DNA of 64,000 nucleotides from Helicobacter sp. TUL (GTDB lineage Bacteria; Campylobacterota; Campylobacteria; Campylobacterales; Helicobacteraceae): NCBI RefSeq assembly GCF_002287135.1, contig NZ_NESU01000006.1, positions 1 to 64,000 of the forward strand, read 5' to 3'. Shown piece by piece: positions 43,060 to 51,703 of this stretch (position 1 is its first letter; each line of letters starts with the position of its first letter). The notes under the pieces were generated by a model. It saw only the letters and a program-made list of their open reading frames with translations, ran no database searches and was not told where the DNA came from. The position numbers and the translations under genes were made by a program.

Positions 43060-44184
43060 ATGCGAGAGGTCATTACAGGCGGAAATGAGTTGGTAGCACA
43101 GGCTGCAATTGATGTGGGCTGTAGGTTTTTTGGCGGATATCCTATTACACCATCGAGTGATATAGCCCATGAGATGAGTGTGAATCTTCCTAAAGTTGGT
43201 GGAAAATTTATCCAAATGGAAGATGAAATCGGTGGTATTTCAGTGGCGCTTGGTGCTGCTATGACAGGTAAAAAGGCGATGACTGCTACTTCAGGACCAG
43301 GTATTTCATTGAAAGCAGAGCAAGTTGGTTATGGTTTTATGGCAGAGATTCCATTAGTTGTTGTTGATGTTATGCGTGGCGGACCTTCGACAGGATTGCC
43401 AACACGCGTTTCACAAGGCGATCTTAATCAAGTTAAAAATCCAAGTCATGGGGATTTTTGTTCTATAGCAATCGCAGTTGGGAATCTTAGTGAAGCATAT
43501 ACGCAAACTATTCGTGCTTTTAACTTGTCAGAAAAATATATGACTCCAGTGTTTTTACTTCTTGATGAAACCGTAGGACATATGCATGGTAAGGCACTTA
43601 TTCCAGAGCTTAGCGAAGTTGAAAAGATGATTATCAATCGTGAGGAGTTCAAAGGTGATCCTAAAGATTACAAGCCTTATGGTGTACCACAAGGCAAACC
43701 AGCAGTATTAAATCCTTTCTTTAAAGGGTATCGTTATCACATTACAGGGCTTCATCATGGACCTACAGGATTCCCTACAGAAGATGCGGTTCTTGCGCAA
43801 GAGCTTATTGATAGACTTTTTAGCAAGATAGAAAATAATGTTGATGACATTGTGGAATATGAGGAATATCAATTAGAAGATGCAGAGATCGCAATCATTG
43901 CGTATGGTTCTGTGTCTTTGGCTGCTAAAGAGGCTATTAATACATTACGCCAAGAAGGTAAAAAAGTAGGTATGTTTAGACCTATCACAATTTGGCCTAG
44001 TCCACAAAAACAGCTTCAAGCCCTTGGTAAAAAAATCAATAAAATCCTTGTGCTTGAGCTTAATAAGGGACAATATCTCCACGAAGTTGAGCGTGTGATG
44101 CAACGCAATGTAGAGTTTTTGGGTAAGGCAAACGGACGAAGTCTTTCGCCTCAAGAAATTATCAACAAAATACAGGAGCTATAA
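43060..44184 (+). CDS. oorA: 2-oxoglutarate:acceptor oxidoreductase, alpha subunit
   Basis: A 374-residue alpha subunit of the keto-acid ferredoxin oxidoreductase family: GCRFFGGYPITPSSDIAHEMS at the start, MEDEIGGISVALGAAMTGKKAMTATSGPGISLK, and VDVMRGGPSTGLPTRVSQGDL, typical of domain I. The C-terminal half (IAIIAYGSVSLAAKEAINTL) is the transketolase-C-like part. 18 bp after oorD, with AAGGAG in front. Confidence 0.95.
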   Translation: MREVITGGNELVAQAAIDVGCRFFGGYPITPSSDIAHEMSVNLPKVGGKFIQMEDEIGGISVALGAAMTGKKAMTATSGPGISLKAEQVGYGFMAEIPLVVVDVMRGGPSTGLPTRVSQGDLNQVKNPSHGDFCSIAIAVGNLSEAYTQTIRAFNLSEKYMTPVFLLLDETVGHMHGKALIPELSEVEKMIINREEFKGDPKDYKPYGVPQGKPAVLNPFFKGYRYHITGLHHGPTGFPTEDAVLAQELIDRLFSKIENNVDDIVEYEEYQLEDAEIAIIAYGSVSLAAKEAINTLRQEGKKVGMFRPITIWPSPQKQLQALGKKINKILVLELNKGQYLHEVERVMQRNVEFLGKANGRSLSPQEIINKIQEL

Positions 44185-44185
44185 G

Positions 44186-45013
44186 ATGGCATTTAATTAC
44201 GAAGATTACTTACGAATGGATAAAATGCCCACACTTTGGTGCTGGGGTTGTGGCGATGGTGTGATACTCAAATCTGTTATACGAGCTATAGATAGCTTGG
44301 GTTGGAAAATGGATGATGTATGTATCGTGAGTGGGATTGGTTGTAGTGGGAGATTCTCTTCATATGTTAATTGCAATACCGTCCATACTACACATGGTAG
44401 AGCTTTGGCATATGCTACAGGCATTAAGCTTGCTAATCCAGAGAAAAAGGTTGTTGTGATTTCAGGTGATGGAGATTCTATGGCGATTGGTGGTAATCAT
44501 ACCATTCATGCTTGTCGTAGAAATATCGATATTAACCTTGTGCTTATTAATAACTTTATTTATGGTTTGACAAACTCCCAAACTTCCCCTACAACACCTA
44601 AGGATTTTTGGACTGTAACAGCGCAATATGGTAATATTGATCCAAGCTTTGATCCTTGTGAAATTGCTATGGCAGCGGGTGCAACATTTGTAGGTAGAGA
44701 ATCTGTCATCTCTCCTAAAAAGATTGAAAAACTCCTTGTAGAAGGCTTTAGCCATGAAGGCTTTAGTTTCTTTGATATTCATAGTAACTGCCATGTGAAT
44801 CTTGGACGCAAAAACAAGATGGGTGATGCTACCAAGATGCTTCAGTGGATAGAATCTCGCCTTGTTTCTAAGAATAAATTCGATACATTAAGCGAAGAAG
44901 AAAAAGCTGGTAAATTCCCTACAGGTGTGCTTAAACACGATACAAGTCGTATAGAATATTGTAAGGCATATGATGGTGTGATAGCAAGAGCTCAAGCTAA
45001 AGGGGGACACTAA
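44186..45013 (+). CDS. oorB: 2-oxoglutarate:acceptor oxidoreductase, beta subunit (TPP-binding)
   Basis: A 275-residue thiamine-diphosphate subunit with WCWGCGDGVILKS, SGIGCSGRFSSYVN, and the TPP motif from VISGDGDSMAIGGNH to VLINNFIYGLTNSQTSPTTP. It starts 1 bp after oorA and precedes oorC by 1 bp. Confidence 0.95.
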   Translation: MAFNYEDYLRMDKMPTLWCWGCGDGVILKSVIRAIDSLGWKMDDVCIVSGIGCSGRFSSYVNCNTVHTTHGRALAYATGIKLANPEKKVVVISGDGDSMAIGGNHTIHACRRNIDINLVLINNFIYGLTNSQTSPTTPKDFWTVTAQYGNIDPSFDPCEIAMAAGATFVGRESVISPKKIEKLLVEGFSHEGFSFFDIHSNCHVNLGRKNKMGDATKMLQWIESRLVSKNKFDTLSEEEKAGKFPTGVLKHDTSRIEYCKAYDGVIARAQAKGGH

Positions 45014-45014
45014 G

Positions 45015-45566
45015 ATGGAATATCAACTTCGTTTTACAGGTGTTGGTGGGCAAGGCGTGTTGCTTGCAGGAGAGATTCTTGCAGAAGCTAAAATCAAAGA
45101 TCATGGTTATGGTGTGAAAGCAGCTACCTATACTTCCCAAGTGCGTGGAGGACCTACAAAGGTGGATATTTTGCTTGATAATAAGGAAATTTTATATCCT
45201 TATGCCAATGAGGGAGAGATTGATTTTATGCTTTCTACTGCGCAGGTGAGCTACAATGCTTTTAAAGGTGGTGTGAAAGCAGGTAATATCATCGTGGTAG
45301 AGCCAAATCTTGTAACGCCAAGCGATGAGGATAAAAAGAAATTTAAAATTTATGAGATACCAATCATTACAATCGCCAAAGAAGAAGTGGGTAATGTGGT
45401 GACACAATCTGTAGTAGCATTGGCTATCACTGTGAGTATGACAAAGTGCGTAAATCGGGATTTGGTTTTTGATACGATGTTGGAAAAAGTTCCAGATAAA
45501 GTGAAAGATCTCAATAAAAAAGCCTTTGAATTAGGCGAAAAATACGCGCTTAAAGCATTAGGATAG
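45015..45566 (+). CDS. oorC: 2-oxoglutarate:acceptor oxidoreductase, gamma subunit
   Basis: A 183-residue gamma subunit beginning RFTGVGGQGVLLAGEILAEA (the GxGGQG motif), then AATYTSQVRGGPTKVDILL and ITIAKEEVGNVVTQSVVALA. Last gene of oorDABC. The aminotransferase gene follows 13 bp later and may share its transcript. Confidence 0.95.
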   Translation: MEYQLRFTGVGGQGVLLAGEILAEAKIKDHGYGVKAATYTSQVRGGPTKVDILLDNKEILYPYANEGEIDFMLSTAQVSYNAFKGGVKAGNIIVVEPNLVTPSDEDKKKFKIYEIPIITIAKEEVGNVVTQSVVALAITVSMTKCVNRDLVFDTMLEKVPDKVKDLNKKAFELGEKYALKALG

Positions 45567-45579
45567 AAACTAAGTCCTA

Positions 45580-46686
45580 ATGTTTCCCTTCATTGATCTT
45601 GCCAAGATTAATACACGCTTTGCATTTGAGCGCAGTTTTAGCGCATTTGTGCAGAGTGCGCAGTATATTCAAGGCGAGGCGTGTGCTCAGTTTGAAGAGG
45701 CATTTGCCACATATTGTGGGAGTAAATATTGTATAGGCGTTAGTAGTGGATCTAGCGCCTTGTATTTGATTCTAAAAGCTTATAAAATTTTAGGTAAACT
45801 TCGTGATAATGATGCAATCATTGTCCCTACCAATACTTATATAGCAAGTGTATTTGCAATCACGCAAAATAATCTTATTCCTATTTTTGCTGAACCTAGC
45901 ACACAAGATTTTTTGATTGATGTCTCCAAACTCTCAAATCTTATGAATGATCGAATCAAGGCTATTATGCCTGTGCATTTATATGGACAAATCTGTGATA
46001 TGTCATCAATACTTGATTTTGCCAAGATACATAATCTGCTTGTTATTGAAGATAGCGCACAAGCCCACGGAGCATATTTTGCAGATTCTACAAGGCGAGT
46101 GGGATCTTATGGCAATGCCGCGGCTTTTAGCTTTTATCCTGCCAAAAATCTTGGAGCATTGGGCGATGGTGGTGCGATCACAACTGATGATGATGAGCTT
46201 GCCACAATGATTAGATCTCTTGGCAATGCTGGAAGCACAAGCAAATATATTCATACTTTTGATGGCATTAATGCGCGCCTAGATTCACTACAGGCTCTTA
46301 TCTTACACACCAAATTATCGCTTTTAGATTCTGATAATACACATAGACGAAATATTGCCAATATTTATATGCAAGAGATTAGGCATAGTGAGATTATTTT
46401 GCCAACACATCGCGCCTTGTATCCGCATTCACATGTATGGCATTTGTTTGTTATTCGCACCAAAGAGCGTGAGAGGCTACAAGAATATTTATCGCGTAAT
46501 GGTGTGCAAACTCTCATTCACTATCCTATACCTGTGCATAAACAACAAGTGTATGCATGTTATAATCATTTAGAATTGCCTATCGCACAAACCTTGCAAA
46601 ATGAGATTCTAAGCTTGCCCATTAGCCAAGTCCAAAGTATAGAGGATACACATAGGATTGTTGAAATTATCAATGCGTTTGTATAG
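45580..46686 (+). CDS. DegT/DnrJ/EryC1/StrS-family sugar aminotransferase
   Basis: A 368-residue PLP-dependent aminotransferase that transfers an amino group to a nucleotide-linked keto-sugar for surface glycans. Seen are CIGVSSGSSALYLILKAY (PLP phosphate site), IVPTNTYIASV, VIEDSAQAHGAYF (PLP-binding Asp), FSFYPAKNLGALGDGGA with the PLP Lys, and GINARLDSLQALIL. The sugar cannot be assigned. It is closest in style to the FdtB/QdtB group. No other sugar gene is adjacent. Confidence 0.88.
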   Translation: MFPFIDLAKINTRFAFERSFSAFVQSAQYIQGEACAQFEEAFATYCGSKYCIGVSSGSSALYLILKAYKILGKLRDNDAIIVPTNTYIASVFAITQNNLIPIFAEPSTQDFLIDVSKLSNLMNDRIKAIMPVHLYGQICDMSSILDFAKIHNLLVIEDSAQAHGAYFADSTRRVGSYGNAAAFSFYPAKNLGALGDGGAITTDDDELATMIRSLGNAGSTSKYIHTFDGINARLDSLQALILHTKLSLLDSDNTHRRNIANIYMQEIRHSEIILPTHRALYPHSHVWHLFVIRTKERERLQEYLSRNGVQTLIHYPIPVHKQQVYACYNHLELPIAQTLQNEILSLPISQVQSIEDTHRIVEIINAFV

Positions 46687-46693
46687 TATGTAG

Positions 46694-47563
46694 CTAGTAA
46701 TAATACAGCTCCATGCTCACTCGGATTCTAATAAGGACGGTGCTTGTTGGGTGTGGATAGTCTTTATAAGCAATTTCTATTGTGCGTTCAGAATTTCTAT
46801 CCAAAATCACATAACCTGAAGACTTGATGAGCTTAAGATCTGTGATATCTCCATTTGGGTGGAGATAAAATTGCACGATATTAACCCCTTGTTGCCCTAG
46901 TCGGATTGCATCTTGTGGATATTTGAGATATTTGCCTGTGATACGCCCTATATCTCGTAAGTTGTTGATGATAAAATCCTGCTCCACAAGTCCATAATCT
47001 CCAAATTCCTCACCATAAAGATCGTTTACATCGCGTTTTGTAATATCATCAAGTTTTGGATAGTGCGAAAAAATTGCTGCTAACGAAGGGGATTGTCCCT
47101 TTTTCCTGGAGCGCGAATCCATAGCATTATTTGCATTAGGGGAGGGATTATTAAGCGTGAGATTATGCAAATCTATAGAATCTATAGTATTTTCTTGGGT
47201 TTGTGTATGGGTAGTGTTTTGTATAGGGTGAGAACCTAGCGGCTTAGAATTCCGATTAGCGATATTGCTAGTTTGTGTGGCGCTTGGGGGTTGTGTAGTG
47301 TTTTTGGTTTGTGATTTTTGTGCAGAGGTGTTTTGTTGTGCTTGAGTCGTGTTTTGATCTGTGCCTTGCGTAGGTGATTGCTGGGGCAAAAATCCTGAAA
47401 TTTTTATTTTATTTGGAATTTCTCCTGTGCCCTTTTTAAACTGAAGGTTTGTTTGCCTTAGATTCCAAAATATCACCGCAATGATAACGATATGGACAAC
47501 AATCGAGCAGAGCAGAGCAAAACGCAAGCGTTCATGTTCTGTGATTTCATATGTTTTGGTCAT
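46694..47563 (-). CDS. TonB-like energy-transducing protein (HP0582-like)
   Basis: Using ATG 47563 the protein has 289 residues: a short cytoplasmic part, one helix (LLCSIVVHIVIIAVIFW, about 15-32), a long Gln/Thr/Asn-rich spacer instead of the usual Pro-rich one (about 50-170), and a TonB/TolA-type C-terminal domain with RDIGRITGKYLKYPQDAIRLGQQGVNIVQFYLHPNG and LIKSSGYVILD. An upstream start (47626) would lie within fliO. The stop of fliO is overlapped by 17 nt. Possibly a TonB paralogue or TolA-like protein. Confidence 0.8.
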   Translation of the reverse strand: MTKTYEITEHERLRFALLCSIVVHIVIIAVIFWNLRQTNLQFKKGTGEIPNKIKISGFLPQQSPTQGTDQNTTQAQQNTSAQKSQTKNTTQPPSATQTSNIANRNSKPLGSHPIQNTTHTQTQENTIDSIDLHNLTLNNPSPNANNAMDSRSRKKGQSPSLAAIFSHYPKLDDITKRDVNDLYGEEFGDYGLVEQDFIINNLRDIGRITGKYLKYPQDAIRLGQQGVNIVQFYLHPNGDITDLKLIKSSGYVILDRNSERTIEIAYKDYPHPTSTVLIRIRVSMELYYY

Positions 47564-48545
47564 TTTTGAGTTGTCGCAAGCGCTGTGCTTTTTGCTCCAA
47601 AAGATTACTAAATTGTGAATCTTCAATCACAAGACTATCATAAAGCGTTGGTTTCGGAGATTCGTTGTGTTTGGCTATTGGGTATCTATCAAGTAGGGTA
47701 TTAGAGTTACCCATAAGCACGACATAGCGATACCCATTTGTTTCGAGTGTGAGAATCTTATTTTTAGAATCTACGCGTTTTTGGGCGATGATTTTTATTG
47801 TTGGATCAAATGGATTAAGCTCAAAGTGTGTATTTTTTGTGGATTTTGGATCTAGATATGATGAAAAGGGCTGCGTGTTTTTACGCAAGGTATTTCGTGT
47901 CCATAATAAAATCACAAGGAGAAGCACCATAATCCCGACTAAAGCACCATAACGCCAAGGATCTAGATCCCCATTTTTGCCAAGCTCCAAGGTTTGTGTA
48001 GAATCTTTTTCATTAGGATTTTGTTGAGATTGTTTGGTGTTGTCTTGTAGCGAGATTTGATGAGATTGTGTTGTGCTAGCAAAATTCGCATCATTAGGCT
48101 TTGGAAGTGTGGCGATATTTTGAGAAATTTCAGAATCCCCTTGTGTGGTAGGAATATTGAGTGATTTATTCATCAAAAGTTCCAAATGCGAGGGTTTGGC
48201 TTTGAGAAACGTAACCTTAAAGGTTTGCCCTGCCTTGCTTACTTCGACATCAATTTGTGTCGGATCACCCACGCCTAGCACATACAGATCATTATTAATG
48301 TTAAAAATTTGTATCTCACTTACAAGCGACCCACTTATACGCTTATTTTGCACTTGTGCGGTAATATTTGTAAAAATTACCCCCTTATATTCATCTTTGG
48401 TTGTGATTTGAGGTGTGGAATCATAGGGCATATCCAAATATAACAGAACTTCATTGCTTTCTTTACCTGTGTGTATATCTATCTTTTGTGCTTGTATAGC
48501 AAAAACAAAGCTTAAGCTACACACAAATCCTATGAGATAACGCAT
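47547..48545 (-). CDS. fliO: FliO-like flagellar export component (HP0583-like)
   Basis: A 332-residue protein with signal peptide (RYLIGFVCSLSFVFAIQAQ), a large periplasmic domain of beta strands (about 20-135), a polar spacer, one membrane helix (ALVGIMVLLLVILLW, about 205-222) and a cytoplasmic part with NKILTLETNGYRYVVLMGNSNTLLDRY, as in FliO. The HP0583 counterpart has been identified as FliO in H. pylori, with just this large periplasmic part. It lies directly after fliN. FliO helps assemble the FliPQR export gate. Confidence 0.75.
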   Translation of the reverse strand: MRYLIGFVCSLSFVFAIQAQKIDIHTGKESNEVLLYLDMPYDSTPQITTKDEYKGVIFTNITAQVQNKRISGSLVSEIQIFNINNDLYVLGVGDPTQIDVEVSKAGQTFKVTFLKAKPSHLELLMNKSLNIPTTQGDSEISQNIATLPKPNDANFASTTQSHQISLQDNTKQSQQNPNEKDSTQTLELGKNGDLDPWRYGALVGIMVLLLVILLWTRNTLRKNTQPFSSYLDPKSTKNTHFELNPFDPTIKIIAQKRVDSKNKILTLETNGYRYVVLMGNSNTLLDRYPIAKHNESPKPTLYDSLVIEDSQFSNLLEQKAQRLRQLKNDQNI

Positions 48546-48548
48546 AAT

Positions 48549-48902
48549 TTAGACTTTCTCGCGTGTGAGATAATATACAATCGCATTAGAATCTAAAATC
48601 TCATTGATACGGATAGCAAGGTTTTTTTCATAGACCATAACCTCGCCTTTTCCTATCACACGACCATTGACAAATGTTTCAATGCTTTCACCAGCGGGCT
48701 TACCCAAGTCAATAATCGATCCTTTTTCAAAGCGTAAAATCTCATTGAGTGGAAGTTTTGTAGATCCCAATTCAGCTTCAAAAAGCACTTCCATATCTAA
48801 TAATCCATTGTAGTTTTGCATCATATCTTCAAGATATGTTGCTAGTTCTATTTCTTTTGGCGTGTGGATTCGTTGTTTATCGAGGATAGATTCACCACCC
48901 AT
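48549..48902 (-). CDS. fliN: Flagellar motor switch protein FliN
   Basis: A 117-residue FliN with an N-terminal helix region (RIHTPKEIELATYLEDMMQNY) and the SpoA/SPOA domain: LLDMEVLFEAELGSTKLPLNEIL, FEKGSIIDLGKPAGESIETFVNGRVIGKGEVMVYEKNLAIRI. Part of the cytoplasmic ring of the motor. It lies between the CheX-like gene and fliO; spacing is 3 bp to fliO. Confidence 0.92.
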   Translation of the reverse strand: MGGESILDKQRIHTPKEIELATYLEDMMQNYNGLLDMEVLFEAELGSTKLPLNEILRFEKGSIIDLGKPAGESIETFVNGRVIGKGEVMVYEKNLAIRINEILDSNAIVYYLTREKV

Positions 48903-48925
48903 TATTCACTCCTTATTGAGATTTG

Positions 48926-49342
48926 CTAGTTTTTAGCTATATTTCTTACATAAATTCCGCAATGCCCTCTACCTAATTTAAAGTGCAAGCCACTATCATA
49001 GTCTTTTATGAGTTTGTGTCCTAAATAGCTAGGCACAGATATACTAAAGCTTGCATTACCCTTAGCAAGCATTTTGGCATGTCCTACGATAAGATTTGCG
49101 AGTTCTTTTGCCATATCTTCTAGGGTTTCTTTGTTTGGATCATTATCTTGGAGCATTGCTTTTGCTACGATTTTTAAAAATGCCTTATCAAAGAGCAAAA
49201 ACACATCTTTGTCCGGAGTAGAGCCTTTGAGCATACTAATTTTTGTGAGATATCCCTTTTTGATTGGTAAGAGAGAATCTTTTGGGAGCTTATTGATGCT
49301 TTGTTGCACCACTTCTATGAAACTTTGGTGAATGACATCCAT
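48926..49342 (-). CDS. CheX-like chemotaxis phosphatase-family protein
   Basis: A 138-residue protein. The segment EDMAKELANLIVGHAK contains D-x3-E-x2-N, the acidic/amide motif used by CheC/CheX/FliY phosphatases to remove phosphate from CheY-P, and a Pro lies about 20 residues later (ISVPSY), close to the spacing in the family. There is a single such motif and no SpoA domain, so CheX-like rather than FliY-like. It is just upstream of fliN with a consensus AAGGAGG ribosome site. Phosphatase activity is inferred. Confidence 0.7.
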   Translation of the reverse strand: MDVIHQSFIEVVQQSINKLPKDSLLPIKKGYLTKISMLKGSTPDKDVFLLFDKAFLKIVAKAMLQDNDPNKETLEDMAKELANLIVGHAKMLAKGNASFSISVPSYLGHKLIKDYDSGLHFKLGRGHCGIYVRNIAKN

Positions 49343-49372
49343 GGAGACCTCCTTGTATGCTAAAATTTTCCC

Positions 49373-49378
49373 ATTATA
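49373..49378 (-). promoter_or_regulatory. Probable -10 box of the CheX-like/fliN/fliO unit
   Basis: On the minus strand TATAAT in GCCTATAATGGG, 31 bp before the CheX-like start, with a strong AAGGAGG ribosome site between. Confidence 0.5.
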
Positions 49379-49390
49379 GGCATTTTTTGC

Positions 49391-50056
49391 TTATTTTGGC
49401 TTAAAATTTTGTGTGCTTTTGCATAAATGTTGCACAAAGCATTCTTGACATAAGGGTTTTTGTGCCTTGCAAATATAGCGCCCAAAGAGCACAAAGGCTT
49501 GATGGAGCGTGGATAGATGATCTTTAAAAGCCTTGGTGAGATCAGATTCTGTTTGCAAGGCAGTGCTAGAGCTACTTAACCCCAATCTATGAGAAGTGCG
49601 AAATACATGCGTATCTACCGCCATAAAATTTGCCTCAAAAAATTCTATCAATACGACATTTGCGGTTTTTTGTCCCACGCCAGCAAGAGTTTTTAATGCT
49701 TCTTGTGTGGTGGGAATTTCCCCATTATATTCTTGCATGACTTGGGTTGCCATTTTTTTGAGATTTGCTGCTTTGTTATTAAAAAATGAAATGGATTTTA
49801 TGTATTCTTTGATTTCTTCTAGTGGGGCATTGGCTAGGGATTTGACATCGGGGTATTGTGCAAAAAGCGCAGGAGTTACGAGATTAACCCGTTTATCTGT
49901 GCATTGAGCCGAAAGCATTACGCACACAAGGAGTTCGTATATGTTGTTGTAGCGTAATTCTGTTTTGGCATTAGCGTAGTGCTCTAAAAAAAGAGATTTT
50001 ATCTCACTAATTTGTGTCTTTGTAGCTTTTTTTGGTTTTTGTGGCATTTGTGGCAT
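49391..50056 (-). CDS. nth: Endonuclease III
   Basis: A 221-residue DNA glycosylase/AP lyase for oxidised pyrimidines. Seen are the helix-hairpin-helix TLAGVGQKTANVVL with the catalytic Lys, FMAVDTHVFRTSHRLGLS with the catalytic Asp, and the C-terminal [4Fe-4S] cluster CKAQKPLCQECFVQHLC. ATG 50056 is chosen because AAGGA precedes it and because the upstream frame start at 50092 falls in a TATAAT box. H. pylori HP0585. Confidence 0.94.
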   Translation of the reverse strand: MPQMPQKPKKATKTQISEIKSLFLEHYANAKTELRYNNIYELLVCVMLSAQCTDKRVNLVTPALFAQYPDVKSLANAPLEEIKEYIKSISFFNNKAANLKKMATQVMQEYNGEIPTTQEALKTLAGVGQKTANVVLIEFFEANFMAVDTHVFRTSHRLGLSSSSTALQTESDLTKAFKDHLSTLHQAFVLFGRYICKAQKPLCQECFVQHLCKSTQNFKPK

Positions 50057-50093
50057 TATGATCCTTAAGGTTGGTATCTTAAAAACTTGCATT

Positions 50094-50099
50094 ATAATA
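50094..50099 (-). promoter_or_regulatory. Probable -10 box of nth
   Basis: The near-symmetric ATTATAATAT gives TATAAT on the minus strand about 38 bp before the nth start chosen here. The divergent dnaB promoter lies 20 bp further on. Confidence 0.4.
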
Positions 50100-50117
50100 T
50101 TTTTTGGGACTTTTAGC

Positions 50118-50123
50118 TATAAT
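50118..50123 (+). promoter_or_regulatory. Probable -10 box of dnaB
   Basis: TATAAT in TAGCTATAATTGG, 42 bp before the dnaB start at 50166. Confidence 0.45.
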
Positions 50124-50165
50124 TGGCGACTTTATTGTATTTTGTTTTAGGTGGGAGTGGAGTTT

Positions 50166-51587
50166 ATGGAGACGATTATTGCTATTGAGCGTGCGGTGCT
50201 TTCTTCGATTTTGTATGCACCAAGTATTTATGAAGAAGTTGCAGCAATTCTAAGTCCCAAAGATTTCTTATATCCTACACACAAAAATGTTTTTGAGGTT
50301 ATGCGCGAGTGTGATGCGCTAAACCTCCCCCTTGATGCTCAAATCATCTTGCAGCGATCACAAGGCAAGGTGCGTGAAGATGAGATTGTTGAGATTGCTA
50401 GTGCAGATTCTATTGCTAATGTCGAGGCTTATGCCAAAGAAATTAAAGAATCTGCGCTCAAAAGAGAACTCCAAGAATTGGCAATGCTTTTGCGTGAAAA
50501 ATCACTAGATTCACACTCTAGTGCGCAAGAGATTATGGAGGTTATTGAAAAACGCGTTAGTGATATTGCACTAGGCAATACAAGCGGCAAGGGCTTTATC
50601 GATGCTCCGACACTTGCAAAAGAAACAATGCAATATCTTATAGATCTTAAAGAGCGTGGCAATGAGATTCTCACAGGTGTCACGACAGGATTCCATGAAT
50701 TAAATGAGATTACAACAGGCTTTAATAGCGGTGATTTGATTATTATTGGTGCGCGTCCCTCTATGGGTAAAACAGCCTTTATGCTAAGTATTGCCCAAAG
50801 CATTTTAAATGCCGATGTTGGTGTAGCGATTTTTAGTTTAGAAATGCCCGCATTGCAGTTAATGATACGCCTACTTAGCTCTCTTAGCTCTATTTCTATG
50901 CAAAACCTGCGTCGTGGTAATTTAAATGATAATGAGCTTGAGCAACTTAGTATGTATACGGATATGATGATACACAAAAAGCTTTTTATCGATGATGGAA
51001 GTGTGCTTAATATCGCACAATTACGCTCCAAACTGCGAAAGCTTAAGCGTCAGCACCCAAGTGTTGGTATTGCGATGATTGATTATCTTCAGCTTATGGT
51101 AGGTGATAGAAATCAAGGCAAACAAATTGAAATTAGTGATATTTCTCGCGGGCTTAAGACATTAGCAAGAGAGTTAGAAATGCCTATAATCGCACTCTCA
51201 CAGCTTAATCGTGAGCTTGAAAGACGCGATGATAAGCACCCAACGCTTTCAGATCTCCGAGATTCTGGAGCAATTGAGCAAGATGCGGATATGATTTTAT
51301 TTTTGTATCGTGATGATGTGTATAAAAAACGCGCCGATAGAGAAAGAAAAGCGCGTTTAGAAAAAGAGGGTAAGGCAGCGGATTTTAAGGCAGAATATGT
51401 GGAGCGTGATGTAGAACCCGCAGAACTTATTGTTGCCAAAAACCGAAATGGTGAAACACGAACAATCAAACTTCAATTTAGAAAGCGCTTTACGCGCTTT
51501 GAGAATCCAGAAACAACACAGCAAGAAGAGCAACATGACACAAAGCTTGATGTAGATGAAATAAAAAGCATTATTAGCCCTTATTAG
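50166..51587 (+). CDS. dnaB: Replicative DNA helicase DnaB
   Basis: A 473-residue hexameric helicase. The N-terminal domain (METIIAIERAVLSSILY...) binds DnaG primase. A linker follows, then the RecA-like domain with GARPSMGKTAFMLSIAQ (Walker A, about residue 200), FSLEMPALQLMIRLLS, IAMIDYLQLM (Walker B), SQLNRELERRDDKHPTLSDLRDSGAIEQDADMILFLYR, and NRNGETRTIKLQF. ATG 50166 follows GGAGTGGAG; GTG 50151 is less likely. No DnaC-type loader or intein is present. Confidence 0.96.
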   Translation: METIIAIERAVLSSILYAPSIYEEVAAILSPKDFLYPTHKNVFEVMRECDALNLPLDAQIILQRSQGKVREDEIVEIASADSIANVEAYAKEIKESALKRELQELAMLLREKSLDSHSSAQEIMEVIEKRVSDIALGNTSGKGFIDAPTLAKETMQYLIDLKERGNEILTGVTTGFHELNEITTGFNSGDLIIIGARPSMGKTAFMLSIAQSILNADVGVAIFSLEMPALQLMIRLLSSLSSISMQNLRRGNLNDNELEQLSMYTDMMIHKKLFIDDGSVLNIAQLRSKLRKLKRQHPSVGIAMIDYLQLMVGDRNQGKQIEISDISRGLKTLARELEMPIIALSQLNRELERRDDKHPTLSDLRDSGAIEQDADMILFLYRDDVYKKRADRERKARLEKEGKAADFKAEYVERDVEPAELIVAKNRNGETRTIKLQFRKRFTRFENPETTQQEEQHDTKLDVDEIKSIISPY

Positions 51588-51653
51588 GAGTATTTAGGGT
51601 TTTGTAGATTCTATAGGTTTTGGAATATTGTAAAAGTTTAAGCACCTTTAGTG

Positions 51654-51659
51654 TAGAAT
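51654..51659 (+). promoter_or_regulatory. Probable -10 box of gmd
   Basis: TAGAAT in AGTGTAGAATGGC, 45 bp before the gmd start, in the 116-bp gap after dnaB. A ribosome site AAGGAG follows. Confidence 0.3.
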
Positions 51660-51703
51660 GGCTTTTATGTTTTTTAAGATTTTGTAAGGAGTAAGGAAGT
51701 TAT

